Shown in pieces: positions 42,245-52,236 of a stretch of DNA of 64,000 nt. Each line of letters opens with the position of its first letter. Positions within the stretch are counted from its first letter, which is position 1. Under the pieces are notes generated by a model. The model was given only the letters and a program-made list of their open reading frames with translations. It was not told the DNA's origin and did no database searches. The DNA lies in NCBI RefSeq assembly GCF_005222705.1, contig NZ_STGF01000014.1, positions 62,001 to 126,000 of the forward strand, read 5' to 3'. A program made the position numbers and the translations under genes. The stretch comes from Paenibacillus sp. SY21-1 (GTDB lineage: Bacteria > Bacillota > Bacilli > Paenibacillales > Paenibacillaceae).

Positions 42245-43876
42245 TTGAAAATCAGTAATAGCTACATCTGTGAAATATTGGTTTCCAGTGATGTGCATGG
42301 GCACATCCAGCCTGTCGACTATCGAACCGGAGAAAAAGAGCATACGGGACTGGCCAAAATGGCAACGTTGATCCGGCAAGCGCGGATAAGAACGCCGGAG
42401 CTGCTGCTGCTCGACAATGGCGATTTGCTGCAAGGCACGCCGCTTTCGTATTATGCGGCAACGATAGGGAAGGATGACGTCAATCCCGCTATCCGGGTGC
42501 TGAATGAGCTGGGGTATGATGCGGCCATCATCGGCAACCATGAATTCAATTATGGGCAGGAGCTGCTGCGAAAGGCGATTGGCGATTCCCAATTTCCATG
42601 GCTTTCTGCAGGCATTATAAGTGCGGACACGGAAGAACCGGCTTTTGGCAAACCGTACATTGTCAAATGCATCGGCAACGGCATCAGGATTGCCGTCCTC
42701 GGCGTAACGACGCATTACGTGCCCAATTGGGAGAATGCCGCCCATATCGAGGGGCTTGCCTTTAGGGACGCGCTGGAGACAGTCAAGCGCTGGGTTCCGC
42801 TGATTCGCGAGCGGGAGCATCCTCACCTGCTGGTCGTCGCCTATCATGGCGGATTTGAACGCGATTTGGACAGCGGAGAAGCGGCAGACAGCTTAAGCGG
42901 AGAGAATCAGGCTTATGCCATGTGCATGGAGGTTCCGGGCATCGACGTGCTGATAACCGGTCATCAGCATCGCAGGCTAACGGGCGAGCTGAACGGCGTC
43001 ACGGTTATTCAGCCGGGCTTTGGCGGGCAGGCGTTAGGGAAAATTACGGTTGAACTGGAGAGGGAAATGGAGGACTGGCGGATATCGGCAAAGCACTCTG
43101 AATTGATGCTCGTCGACAGCTCAGTGCCGGCTGCCCCGGAAATCGTGCAAAGTGTCGAAGCAATCGAAGAGCGTACGCAGCATTGGCTGGATCTGCCGAT
43201 CGGCAAAGTAATTGGCGATATGAGAGTCGTTAGCCCGCTGCGGTGCCGCAGCGCCGACAACGCATTTATGGAGTTTGTGAATCGAGTCCAAATGGAGGCG
43301 GCCCATGTAAAAATTTCCAATGCGGCGCTGCTAAACGAGGCATCGGAAGGTTTTGGTCCGCAGGTGACGATGCGTGATATTATGTCCAATTTTATTTATC
43401 CGAACACGCTGACAGTGCTTCAAATCAGCGGAGCGGACATACGGGCGGCGCTGGAGCAGACGGCTGCTTATTTCATCGTTAATGAGCAGGGCGAACTGGG
43501 AATTAACCCCGCTTATGTCGAGCCAAAGCCGCAGCATTACAACTACGATATGTGGGAAGGTATTGAGTACGAATTGCACGCCGGCAAGCCGCTCGGGCAA
43601 AGAGTAGTCAAGCTGCTGTACGAGGGCGAACCTATACAGGATGAAACGAAATTCGAGGTTGTCATGAACAATTACCGGGCGGCAGGCGGCGGAGACTATG
43701 ACATGTTTAGGGGAAAGCCGGTCGTGCGCGAAGTGCAAATCGACATGGCGGAGCTAGTCGCAAATGATTTGCGGAAGCGCGGGACGATTGAAGCCGGTTG
43801 CGACCACAATTGGCGCGTTGTAGGAAGTTCAGACGGCAGTATAATCAAAATGGCAAAAAGCCCCGAACGGATTTGA
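42245..43876 (+). CDS. 5'-nucleotidase / 2',3'-cyclic phosphodiesterase family protein, cytoplasmic
   Basis: 543 aa from TTG 42245, with AGGAGG 8 nt upstream. The metallophosphatase domain shows the metal motifs in order: SSDVHGHI (near 14-21), DNGDLLQGTP (near 58), GNHEFNYG (near 98), AYHGG (near 200) and TGHQHRR (near 239). The C-terminal 5'-nucleotidase domain follows (TMRDIMSNFIYPNTLTVLQI; VVMNNYRAAGGGDYDMF). Most relatives (UshA, YfkN, CpdB) are exported, but here there is no signal peptide. It probably recovers phosphate from nucleotides or cyclic nucleotides inside the cell. Divergent from phnD. Confidence 0.9.
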   Translation: MKISNSYICEILVSSDVHGHIQPVDYRTGEKEHTGLAKMATLIRQARIRTPELLLLDNGDLLQGTPLSYYAATIGKDDVNPAIRVLNELGYDAAIIGNHEFNYGQELLRKAIGDSQFPWLSAGIISADTEEPAFGKPYIVKCIGNGIRIAVLGVTTHYVPNWENAAHIEGLAFRDALETVKRWVPLIREREHPHLLVVAYHGGFERDLDSGEAADSLSGENQAYAMCMEVPGIDVLITGHQHRRLTGELNGVTVIQPGFGGQALGKITVELEREMEDWRISAKHSELMLVDSSVPAAPEIVQSVEAIEERTQHWLDLPIGKVIGDMRVVSPLRCRSADNAFMEFVNRVQMEAAHVKISNAALLNEASEGFGPQVTMRDIMSNFIYPNTLTVLQISGADIRAALEQTAAYFIVNEQGELGINPAYVEPKPQHYNYDMWEGIEYELHAGKPLGQRVVKLLYEGEPIQDETKFEVVMNNYRAAGGGDYDMFRGKPVVREVQIDMAELVANDLRKRGTIEAGCDHNWRVVGSSDGSIIKMAKSPERI

Positions 43877-43890
43877 TCCGGTCGGGGCTT
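43858..43890. terminator. Bidirectional terminator holding the nucleotidase stop codon in its loop
   Basis: AAGCCCCGA pairs with TCGGGGCTT (9 bp perfect). The TGA stop of the plus-strand gene (43874-43876) lies in the loop, and the minus-strand arabinofuranosidase ends 7 nt beyond the other side. The same hairpin ends both convergent genes. Confidence 0.8.
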
Positions 43891-43896
43891 CTCTCC

Positions 43897-45447
<1,551 letters not shown>

Positions 45448-45548
45448 TATATAGCTTGATTCTATACATTATATTTATCATAATAGGGTTATACATTCAA
45501 TTGACGATTTTAGGATTAGCTAAAAAACTGATTCAAAGGAGCGGTATT

Positions 45549-46478
45549 ATGTACCTGGGAACGGATGCCAAGTCGCTGCGCGTCTATGAGGCGCTGGCCA
45601 GCGAGGCCAGGCTTCGCATTATCGACAAGCTGTTTCAGCGGGAAATGGCAATTAAGGAGCTTGCCGCCGAGCTTTATTTAAGCAGCGCGATTGTCAGCAC
45701 GCATGTAAACAAGCTTCAGGAGGCCGGTCTTGTGACGCATCAAATGAAGCGGGTCAACGGCGGTACGTACAAAATTTGCCGGATCAGCACGGAATATGTG
45801 CAGATCAAGCTGTCCCCGCCCGCGGCGCTGACGCGCAAGTTCGTCGAGGTGTCGGTACCGGTTGGCCATTATACCGATTTCGAGGCAGTGCCCACCTGTG
45901 GCCTCGCGACGGTGGAGCGGATCATCGGACAGTACGACAATCCGACGTATTTTATGGACCCGGAGCGTGTTCATGCAGGCATTCTCTGGTTCGCGCGCGG
46001 GTATGTCGAATATAAGATACCCAATTATTTATATCGGGATCAGGAGCTGGAGGAGCTGGAAATTTCGCTTGAGATCGGTTCGGAGGCGCCGCGCGTAAGC
46101 GATCATTGGCCTTCGGACATTCAGTTTATTCTCAATGGCATCCCGCTTGGCGTATGGACAAGTCCAGGCGACTTCGGCGGTGTTCGCGGCAGACTGTCGC
46201 CGAGCTGGTGGCACACCGACGTTAATCAGTATGGCCTAATGAAGGTGCTTCGTATTAACGATAACGGTACTTTTATTGACGGAAATCGCATTTCGGATAT
46301 CAAGATTGCCGATTTGCAAGGCGAGCATCAGCAGTGGACGCTGCGCATCAGCGCGGAGGACAGCGATCGCGGGCGAGGCGGCATGACGTTGTTCGGGCGG
46401 GGGTTCGGCAATTACGATCAGGACATAGTCATGCGCAGCTATTACAAGGAAGAGCGCTCTCCGGCTGCGAACCATTAA
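45549..46478 (+). CDS. ArsR-type winged-helix regulator with C-terminal effector domain
   Basis: 309 aa from ATG 45549 (AAAGGAG 8 nt upstream; the frame is open to 45438 but that part is an AT-rich promoter region). The winged helix is at about 10-85 (EALASEARLRIIDKLFQREM, IKELAAELYLSSAIVSTHVN). It is followed by a domain of about 200 residues without a metal-binding motif (VSDHWPSDIQFILNGIPLGV, WWHTDVNQYGLMKVLRIND), of a kind found in sugar-gene regulators of this group. The layout suggests a sugar- or enzyme-linked repressor of the divergent GH51 gene rather than a metal sensor. Confidence 0.85.
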   Translation: MYLGTDAKSLRVYEALASEARLRIIDKLFQREMAIKELAAELYLSSAIVSTHVNKLQEAGLVTHQMKRVNGGTYKICRISTEYVQIKLSPPAALTRKFVEVSVPVGHYTDFEAVPTCGLATVERIIGQYDNPTYFMDPERVHAGILWFARGYVEYKIPNYLYRDQELEELEISLEIGSEAPRVSDHWPSDIQFILNGIPLGVWTSPGDFGGVRGRLSPSWWHTDVNQYGLMKVLRINDNGTFIDGNRISDIKIADLQGEHQQWTLRISAEDSDRGRGGMTLFGRGFGNYDQDIVMRSYYKEERSPAANH

Positions 46479-46567
46479 AACGCGCTCTATCGCATTTTGC
46501 AATTGGCTGACAGCGGGATATCCACTACAATAGACAAGAGGACAAGCATAAAAAGGATGTGAAGCCA

Positions 46568-47302
46568 GTGGCAGAAGCGATTAAAGTAACGATCTGGAAT
46601 GAATTTCGTCATGAACAGTCCAACGAGCAAGTGCGGTCGATTTACCCGGACGGGATTCATCGGGCAATCGGAGAGGGGCTGGAAGGAACTTTTTCGGTCA
46701 AATATGCGGTGCTGGACAGTCATGAGCATGGACTGACGGAGGATGTGCTGAACGACACGGATGTGCTGATCTGGTGGGGGCATATGGCGCACGGGGACGT
46801 GCAGGACTATATTGTGGATCGCGTACACGACCGCGTGATGAAAGGGATGGGACTGATCGTTCTCCATTCGGCCCATTTCTCCAAAATTTTCAAAAAGCTT
46901 ATGGGCACTTCCTGCGATTTGAAATGGCGAGAGGCGCGCGAGAAAGAACGGATCTGGGTCGTCAATCCGGGACATCCGATCGTCGAAGGCATCGGAGAAT
47001 ATATCGAGCTGCCGGAAGAGGAAATGTACGGCGAACATTTCGACATTCCCCAGCCGGATGAATTAGTGATGGTCAGCTGGTTTGAGGGCGGCGAAGTATT
47101 CCGCAGCGGCTGCTGCTATACGCGCGGTGCGGGCAAGGTGTTTTATTTCCGTCCCGGCCACGAAACGCACCCTACCTACTACAATCCTGACATCCGCAAA
47201 GTAATCGCCAATGGCATTCGCTGGGCGGCGCCTGTGGCCCGCAGCTACCCTCGTTACGGACATGCGGTTCCTTCGCTGGAGCCGATTAAGGATAAAGGGT
47301 AA
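46568..47302 (+). CDS. ThuA-like protein (class I glutamine amidotransferase fold)
   Basis: 244 aa from GTG 46568, with AAAAGGA about 10 nt upstream; the GTG at 46559 is too close to that site. ThuA motifs are present ([74 protein letters not shown]). ThuA proteins are linked to trehalose and other disaccharide use, but their reaction is not established; several act with Gfo/Idh oxidoreductases in keto-sugar pathways. Here the neighbours are arabinan genes, and Gfo/Idh lies 11.7 kb away. Confidence 0.88.
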   Translation: MAEAIKVTIWNEFRHEQSNEQVRSIYPDGIHRAIGEGLEGTFSVKYAVLDSHEHGLTEDVLNDTDVLIWWGHMAHGDVQDYIVDRVHDRVMKGMGLIVLHSAHFSKIFKKLMGTSCDLKWREAREKERIWVVNPGHPIVEGIGEYIELPEEEMYGEHFDIPQPDELVMVSWFEGGEVFRSGCCYTRGAGKVFYFRPGHETHPTYYNPDIRKVIANGIRWAAPVARSYPRYGHAVPSLEPIKDKG

Positions 47303-47339
47303 CGGACTGGCACAGGGTTACAGCATATGCAACCTTTTT

Positions 47340-47380
47340 ATAAAGCAGCTCGTCATGAACATGGCGGGCTGCTTTATTTT
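47340..47380 (+). terminator. Terminator of the ThuA-like gene
   Basis: ATAAAGCAGC pairs with GCTGCTTTAT, with an inner CGTCATG/CATGGCG stem, ending in TTTT. It lies 38 nt after the stop codon. Confidence 0.85.
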
Positions 47381-47426
47381 CCTTATTATCCAGATTTTTA
47401 TTATGTTCAAGGGAGAGAGTGGTATT

Positions 47427-49046
47427 GTGAAGATGAAAGGGAAGGTTGCATGGCTGCTTCTGCTTGTCGTTTCGTTGCTGGCAAACGGATCGCAGGCGCT
47501 TGCGTACGAGGTGCAATTAAAGCCATACAAGGACGTGACGGAGCAGGACTGGGCAGGGGAATCGATATACCGTTTAATGAGCTATGGCGTGATCTCCGGC
47601 TACGAAGATGGGACATACCGGCCTGACAGCAAGCTGACAAGAGAAGCGTTCATCAAGCTGCTCGTTTCGGCCATTCCGCCTAAAACAGACGGCAAGCGGC
47701 ATGATTTTCCGAAAGACGTGGCTTCCTCGCGCTGGTCGCATGCCGCTATCAAGCAGGCTCTCGAAGCCGGATGGCTGGATACGCTGATCGCGTACGGAAA
47801 ACTAAATCCGGGGGAAGGGATTAGACGCGAGGAGGTGGCGGTGCTATCGGCTTATGCCTTTATGCAGGACGCGGCTGAAACCGAGATTGCGTTATGGCTG
47901 ACGGAAGGCTGGCTTGCCGCTCGGGAGCGGGCGGCGTTTCGGGATGCCGATGCGATCGAGCAAGCGCTTGCGCCTTATGTGTATAAAGCTTTTGCGGACA
48001 ATCTGATGCAGGGGGACGTAGAAGGGCGTTTTTTGCCGGACAAGCCGCTCAACAGGCGGGAAGCAGCCAAAATTATCGATCGGATCATCCAGCAGCGCAC
48101 GGGGAGTCAAACCATCGAGGTTGCAGCCTTTTATGCTGCGGGGGGGCCTTACAAGAAGCATGACCGAATGGCCGATGCGGATGAAATTATTTTTGATTGG
48201 GCGAAGCTTGCCTACAATGGCAATGGAGAAGCGGGACTTACGCTTGCGGAGCCGCAGGATCGCGCTCAGGTATTGGACAGCGCCGCAGCCGGACAAACGA
48301 AGGCGTCGCTAATGGTATTCGGCAATACGCTGGCGCAGCAATTGGGGGAGTTCGTCATGGATAAGCCTGCCCATCAAGCGTTCGCCAAGGCGATATCCGC
48401 GGCAGTTGCAGGCCCGCAAGCTCCGTATGGGGGAGTCGTGATCGATTTCGAAGGACTTGTATCGTCCGAGCATAAAGAGGCTTTTGGCGATTTGCTGCTG
48501 ACCGTCAAGAAGGAGCTGGGCAGCGGCAAGGAGCTTACGGTGGCAGTTCCTCCCGCTTATTACTATGCGGGCTATGATTATAAACGAATCGGCGAAATCG
48601 CCGACAAGGTGGTGCTGATGGCTTACGATTTCACACATGAAGCGAGCCGTCTGCCGTCTGCCCCGCTGCCGCTTGCGGCCGATGCGCTCCGCATGGCGCT
48701 GCGGGATATTCCGGCGGACAAGCTGCTGCTAGGCATCTCCAAGCAGGCGAATCAATGGTCAACGAAGGAGGATGGAACGGTGGAGTTTTTCCGTTCTCCG
48801 GCAATCGCGGCGGTGGAAAGCAGGCTTGCGGATTCAGGAACCAGCTCGGTCAAGCATTTGCCTTATTTTTTAAATCATATGACGTTTAAAGATGTGCGGG
48901 GCTCGCATGAGCTGTGGTATGAAGATAGTGAGAGCGTGGCAGAAAAAATACGCTTGGCCAAAGCTTTTGGCTTGCGCGGCGTAGCAGTCTGGCAAATAAA
49001 CCAGCTTACGGACGAGGATTGGCGCGTCATCACGACGCAAGCTTAG
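47427..49046 (+). CDS. Secreted SLH protein with GH18-type domain
   Basis: 539 aa from GTG 47427 (GGGAGA 10 nt upstream). Signal peptide about 1-27. Three SLH-like units fill about 28-225: GYEDGTYRPDSKLTREAF is clear, the second is degenerate, and the third ends GRFLPDKPLNRREAAKII. The C-terminal part (about 230-539) is a TIM barrel of GH18 type with VVIDFEGL carrying the catalytic E342, plus VPPAYYYAGYDYKRIGEIAD, VVLMAYDF and GVAVWQINQ. GH18 proteins of this sort in spore formers cut peptidoglycan or chitin-like chains; spore cortex and wall remodelling are both possible. It lies between two terminators as a single gene. Confidence 0.88.
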   Translation: MKMKGKVAWLLLLVVSLLANGSQALAYEVQLKPYKDVTEQDWAGESIYRLMSYGVISGYEDGTYRPDSKLTREAFIKLLVSAIPPKTDGKRHDFPKDVASSRWSHAAIKQALEAGWLDTLIAYGKLNPGEGIRREEVAVLSAYAFMQDAAETEIALWLTEGWLAARERAAFRDADAIEQALAPYVYKAFADNLMQGDVEGRFLPDKPLNRREAAKIIDRIIQQRTGSQTIEVAAFYAAGGPYKKHDRMADADEIIFDWAKLAYNGNGEAGLTLAEPQDRAQVLDSAAAGQTKASLMVFGNTLAQQLGEFVMDKPAHQAFAKAISAAVAGPQAPYGGVVIDFEGLVSSEHKEAFGDLLLTVKKELGSGKELTVAVPPAYYYAGYDYKRIGEIADKVVLMAYDFTHEASRLPSAPLPLAADALRMALRDIPADKLLLGISKQANQWSTKEDGTVEFFRSPAIAAVESRLADSGTSSVKHLPYFLNHMTFKDVRGSHELWYEDSESVAEKIRLAKAFGLRGVAVWQINQLTDEDWRVITTQA

Positions 49047-49142
49047 TAGGCAGCGTATGCCGTGCAACGCTGCGCGTATCGGATCGGGCTAGCTTGATCA
49101 TGGAACCGGCGCACGTCCAGATTATCGGCTGGGCACAACGAG

Positions 49143-49183
49143 AGCCTCGCATTCTGCCAAAAGGCGAAATGCGAGGCTTTTTG
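49143..49183 (+). terminator. Terminator after the SLH/GH18 gene
   Basis: AGCCTCGCATT pairs with AATGCGAGGCT, with an inner GCC/GGC pair, followed by TTTTTG. It starts 97 nt after the stop. Confidence 0.85.
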
Positions 49184-49287
49184 CGCTTAAAACGCGCGGA
49201 CATGCTGGTCGTATAGCTAACCACATACGTAACGGCGACATCAACGAACCTGCGTCTATCTGGATCGGTATTCCTCATTTGCGGAAG

Positions 49288-49569
49288 CTATTTTTTTCTG
49301 CGGCGGGTTGATTTGGCTTTGGAGATCGAGGATCTGCCGTTTGTGCGGGAGCGGCTGCGGCTGCGATTTCCGCCTGTTTGCGAAGCAACCTCGTTATGGC
49401 GGCAATATTGATAGAGATGTTTCTCCACAGGCACGCAGTGATGACGGTCTACGACGTTTATGACGTGTACGACCTCGACGATTTGCGGATGGTATATGTC
49501 GTTGACGACGGTAACAGGCGGGTCATACACGCGAATGGTCGGGCAAAACGGATCATGACAACAGGACAT
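49288..49569 (-). CDS. CotD-like spore coat protein
   Basis: 93 aa from ATG 49569 (AAAGGAG upstream). It is rich in His, Val, Pro and Cys (MSCCHDPFCPTIRVYDPPVT, IVEVVHVINVVDRHHCVPVE) and ends in an Arg/Ser/Lys-rich tail (SRSRSRTNGRSS...RRRKK). This resembles the CotD family of inner coat proteins in Bacilli. It would be made in the mother cell late in sporulation. The sigma-K-like -10 upstream (listed separately) supports this. Confidence 0.72.
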   Translation of the reverse strand: MSCCHDPFCPTIRVYDPPVTVVNDIYHPQIVEVVHVINVVDRHHCVPVEKHLYQYCRHNEVASQTGGNRSRSRSRTNGRSSISKAKSTRRRKK

Positions 49570-49902
49570 GGCTGTCAGCTCCTTTCCTAGTAGTCTTCTA
49601 TAGCATATGAAGAAGATAATAAAATGGCTTGTGCGGCAGCCTTGCAAGACAGTTGACAGTGCTAGACTTTTAGAGCCGTTCACGCGGCAGAGCGCTCGAA
49701 TGGGCAGCTTGCTGCGCAAATAAAAGCGAGGTTTTTAGTCTTGACGGAATGGAAGAAGCCAGAAGCGGATCATAGTTTCTGCATAATGAAGTCGCCAAAG
49801 GTCTACGGATGCTTGTTGCAGAACGGGCTTAAGGTTAAAATAAATGTCATCCTGCTAGAAAGCGGGAGCTTGTGCAGCAATTTTGTTGAGGAGTTGACGA
49901 AA
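49570..49902. other. Divergent intergenic region between the coat gene and nikR
   Basis: 333 nt. It contains the candidate sigma-K -10 of the coat gene. The NikR frame is open back to 49741 but the upstream part is not conserved-looking. No clear nickel operator was recognised here. Confidence 0.5.
49601..49609 (-). promoter_or_regulatory. Sigma-K-like -10 element of the CotD-like gene
   Basis: On the minus strand CATATGCTA fits the sigma-K -10 consensus CATANNNTA exactly, 32 nt before the start codon. The -35 AC dinucleotide is not at the ideal distance. Confidence 0.45.
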
Positions 49903-50355
49903 ATGGGCGAAGGAAAAGATGAATTGATCCGTTTCGGAGTAGCCTTTCCGGGGCCGCTCTTGGAGCGGTTTGACCGATACATTGATGAGCAGGGGTATAC
50001 GAACCGTTCCGAGGCGATACGCGATCTCGCGCGCCGTTCGCTGCTTGAGCCGACCGACATGAACGGCCGCGAACTGGTGGCGGGCACCATTGTGCTCGTA
50101 TTTGATCATCATGTCAGCGACCTGCCGCTGGTTCTTACAGAAGTTCAGCACCGTTATCATCATGCCATCATCTCCAATATGCATGTTCACCTGAATCATG
50201 CGCAGTGTCTGGAGGTCATCGTCGTAAGGGGAATGCTGGCCGAGCTGAGAGAGCTGCATCGGCAAATTCAAACGTTAAAGGGAGTCGCCTACGCAGAGCT
50301 GTCGGTAACCTTTGTAGACGAGCACGCGCATGATGGTTCCCACGACCACCGCTGA
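49903..50355 (+). CDS. nikR: Nickel-responsive regulator NikR
   Basis: 150 aa from ATG 49903 (GAGGAG 9 nt upstream; a TTG at 49894 is a poorer alternative). The N-terminal ribbon-helix-helix (RFGVAFPGPLLERFDRYIDE, YTNRSEAIRDLARRSL) binds DNA. The C-terminal ACT-like domain carries the four nickel ligands H83, H94, H96 and C102, with the same spacing as H76, H87, H89 and C95 of the E. coli protein. A His-rich tail ends the protein. It should repress the nik operon that starts 268 nt downstream when nickel is plentiful. Confidence 0.95.
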   Translation: MGEGKDELIRFGVAFPGPLLERFDRYIDEQGYTNRSEAIRDLARRSLLEPTDMNGRELVAGTIVLVFDHHVSDLPLVLTEVQHRYHHAIISNMHVHLNHAQCLEVIVVRGMLAELRELHRQIQTLKGVAYAELSVTFVDEHAHDGSHDHR

Positions 50356-50380
50356 GCGTATGCAGCAATGGAAAAGCTGA

Positions 50381-50406
50381 AGCCGCCCTTGTGGCGGTTT
50401 TTTTTG
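50381..50406 (+). terminator. Terminator of nikR
   Basis: GCCGCC pairs with GGCGGT around CTTGT, followed by eight or more T. It separates nikR from the transport operon. Confidence 0.85.
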
Positions 50407-50578
50407 TCTGACTTATCATCGGCTTCTATTAAAACGCTACACGTCAGCCTTGCAGTCAGAGGAGGGCGTTTGCAGATTACTATTGTCTCTGGCAGGCAGC
50501 GTACTCCGGCAAGTCACGGTGTCTCGCACGCTGGAGCATGCAAAAAAAGAGTGTTTTTCATAGTTGATCGTGCTACAA

Positions 50579-50596
50579 TATCACATAAACGTGTTA
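50579..50596 (+). promoter_or_regulatory. Candidate NikR operator in the nikA leader
   Basis: TATCAC-ATAAAC-GTGTTA is a near-palindrome (5 of 6 positions in the arms) directly downstream of a TACAAT -10-like element at 50574-50579. Operator sequences of NikR vary between groups, so this is a positional candidate only. Confidence 0.35.
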
Positions 50597-50623
50597 CATA
50601 ATATGACGTGGAGGCTGGTGGGT

Positions 50624-52216
50624 TTGAAAACAGGCTGGAAGGCATGGTCCGTTGCCATGATTTTGATCATGTTGATGACGAGCTGTGCAGCAAATAACGG
50701 GCAGCATACGGAGCGCGTGAACGGCGAGCAGCTTGTGCTTGCGATAGGTGCGGAGCCGGAAACGGGCTTTGATCCAATCAAAGGCTGGGGGCGTTACGGT
50801 TCGCCATTGTTTCAAAGCACGCTGCTCAAGCGAGACGATAAGCTGAACATTATCCATGATGTTGCGACAGGGTACGAGGTGAGCGAGAATGGCCGAATAT
50901 GGAGCGTCAAGCTGCGCGATGACGTGATGTTCTCGGATGGAGAACCGCTGACGGCGGACGATGTGAAGTTTACGTTCGAGCAGGCGGCCAGCAGCGGAGC
51001 GGCGATCGATTTGACGAATTTGGAGAAGGTGGAAGCGAATCTTGACGAGGTGCTGTTTTATTTGAAAAAACCTCAATCCACCTTCGTTTCCTATCTGATT
51101 TCGACCGGAATCGTGCCCGAGCATGCGTATTCCGACAATTACGCCCGGCAGCCGATCGGGTCCGGGCCGTATACATTCGTGCAGTGGGATCGCGGCCAGC
51201 AGCTCATCGTAAAAGCAAATCCCGATTATTACGGCACGAAACCTTTTTTTAAACAGCTGACGTTTTTGTTTCTCGGCGAGGATGCGGCGTTTGCTGCGGC
51301 GAAGGCCGGCAGCGTAGATGCGGCCTATATCCCTTCCTCCTTCAGCAAGCAGGCGGTAAACGGCATGCGGCTTGAGTCCGTCGGGACTGTCGATAACCGG
51401 GGCATCGCCTTTCCTTATGTCAAGGCAGGATTGAAAACCGAGGAGGGCTACCCGATCGGCAATGATGTTACGGCTGATAAGGCTATTCGACAAGCAGTCA
51501 ATCTGACGGTGGACCGAGCACAGCTCGTCGAGGGCGTCCTTGAAGGCTACGGCTCGCCGGCCTATACGGCGGTGGATGGTCTGCCTTGGTGGAACGGGCA
51601 AACGAAAGTTATCGACAATGATCCGGAGTCTGCGCGCAAGCTGTTGGCGGAAGCGGGCTGGGCCGACGATGACAAGGATGGGATCGTCGAGAAAAACGGG
51701 TTAAAGGCGCAATTCACGTTGCTTTATCCGGCTGGAGATGCGACAAGGCAGGCGCTTGCGCTGGCTACGTCCGAAATGGTCAAGCAGGCCGGCATACAGA
51801 TGGTCGCGGAAGGAAAGAGCTGGGATGAAATTGAAAAAGGCATGCATGCCAATGCGGTGCTGCTCGGCTGGGGCAGCCATGATCCGCTGGAAATGTACAA
51901 TTTGTACAGCAGCGCGTTTGCCGGAGTCGACTACTACAACACAGGCTTCTATGCGAATGATGCTGTAGACGGCTGGTTTGGCAGGGCGCTTGAAGCGCGT
52001 ACCGAAGCCGAGGCGTTGGAGTTCTGGAAAAAGGCTCAGTGGGACGGAACAACCGGCTTCAGCGCGCAAGGCGACGCCCCGTGGGCCTGGCTGGTCAACA
52101 TCGATCATCTGTATCTGGTAAACGAGCGGCTCGATATCGGCGAGCAGCGGATACAGCCCCATGGACATGGCTGGCCGATTACCGACAATATTGAAAGCTG
52201 GAGCTGGAAAAAGTAA
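50624..52216 (+). CDS. nikA: Nickel ABC transporter substrate-binding lipoprotein (family 5)
   Basis: 530 aa from TTG 50624 (GTGGAGG 9 nt upstream). The signal peptide ends in lipobox LMTSCAANN. The family-5 binding protein fold is present (LVLAIGAEPETGFDPIKGWG, IWSVKLRDDVMFSDGEPLTA, PIGSGPYTFVQWDRGQQLIV, IRQAVNLTVDRAQLVEGVLE). The FDPIKGWGRYGSPLFQSTLL segment matches the nickel/metallophore branch of the family. Placement after NikR and before matching permeases and ATPases supports nickel uptake. Confidence 0.9.
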   Translation: MKTGWKAWSVAMILIMLMTSCAANNGQHTERVNGEQLVLAIGAEPETGFDPIKGWGRYGSPLFQSTLLKRDDKLNIIHDVATGYEVSENGRIWSVKLRDDVMFSDGEPLTADDVKFTFEQAASSGAAIDLTNLEKVEANLDEVLFYLKKPQSTFVSYLISTGIVPEHAYSDNYARQPIGSGPYTFVQWDRGQQLIVKANPDYYGTKPFFKQLTFLFLGEDAAFAAAKAGSVDAAYIPSSFSKQAVNGMRLESVGTVDNRGIAFPYVKAGLKTEEGYPIGNDVTADKAIRQAVNLTVDRAQLVEGVLEGYGSPAYTAVDGLPWWNGQTKVIDNDPESARKLLAEAGWADDDKDGIVEKNGLKAQFTLLYPAGDATRQALALATSEMVKQAGIQMVAEGKSWDEIEKGMHANAVLLGWGSHDPLEMYNLYSSAFAGVDYYNTGFYANDAVDGWFGRALEARTEAEALEFWKKAQWDGTTGFSAQGDAPWAWLVNIDHLYLVNERLDIGEQRIQPHGHGWPITDNIESWSWKK

Positions 52217-52236
52217 CGAAAAAAGAGGGAATTTAA

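Noticed and set aside
50407-50563. Possible nickel/cobalt riboswitch upstream of nikA
   Set aside because: I could not fit the conserved four-way junction and loop sequences of the NiCo motif; NikR control is the simpler explanation.
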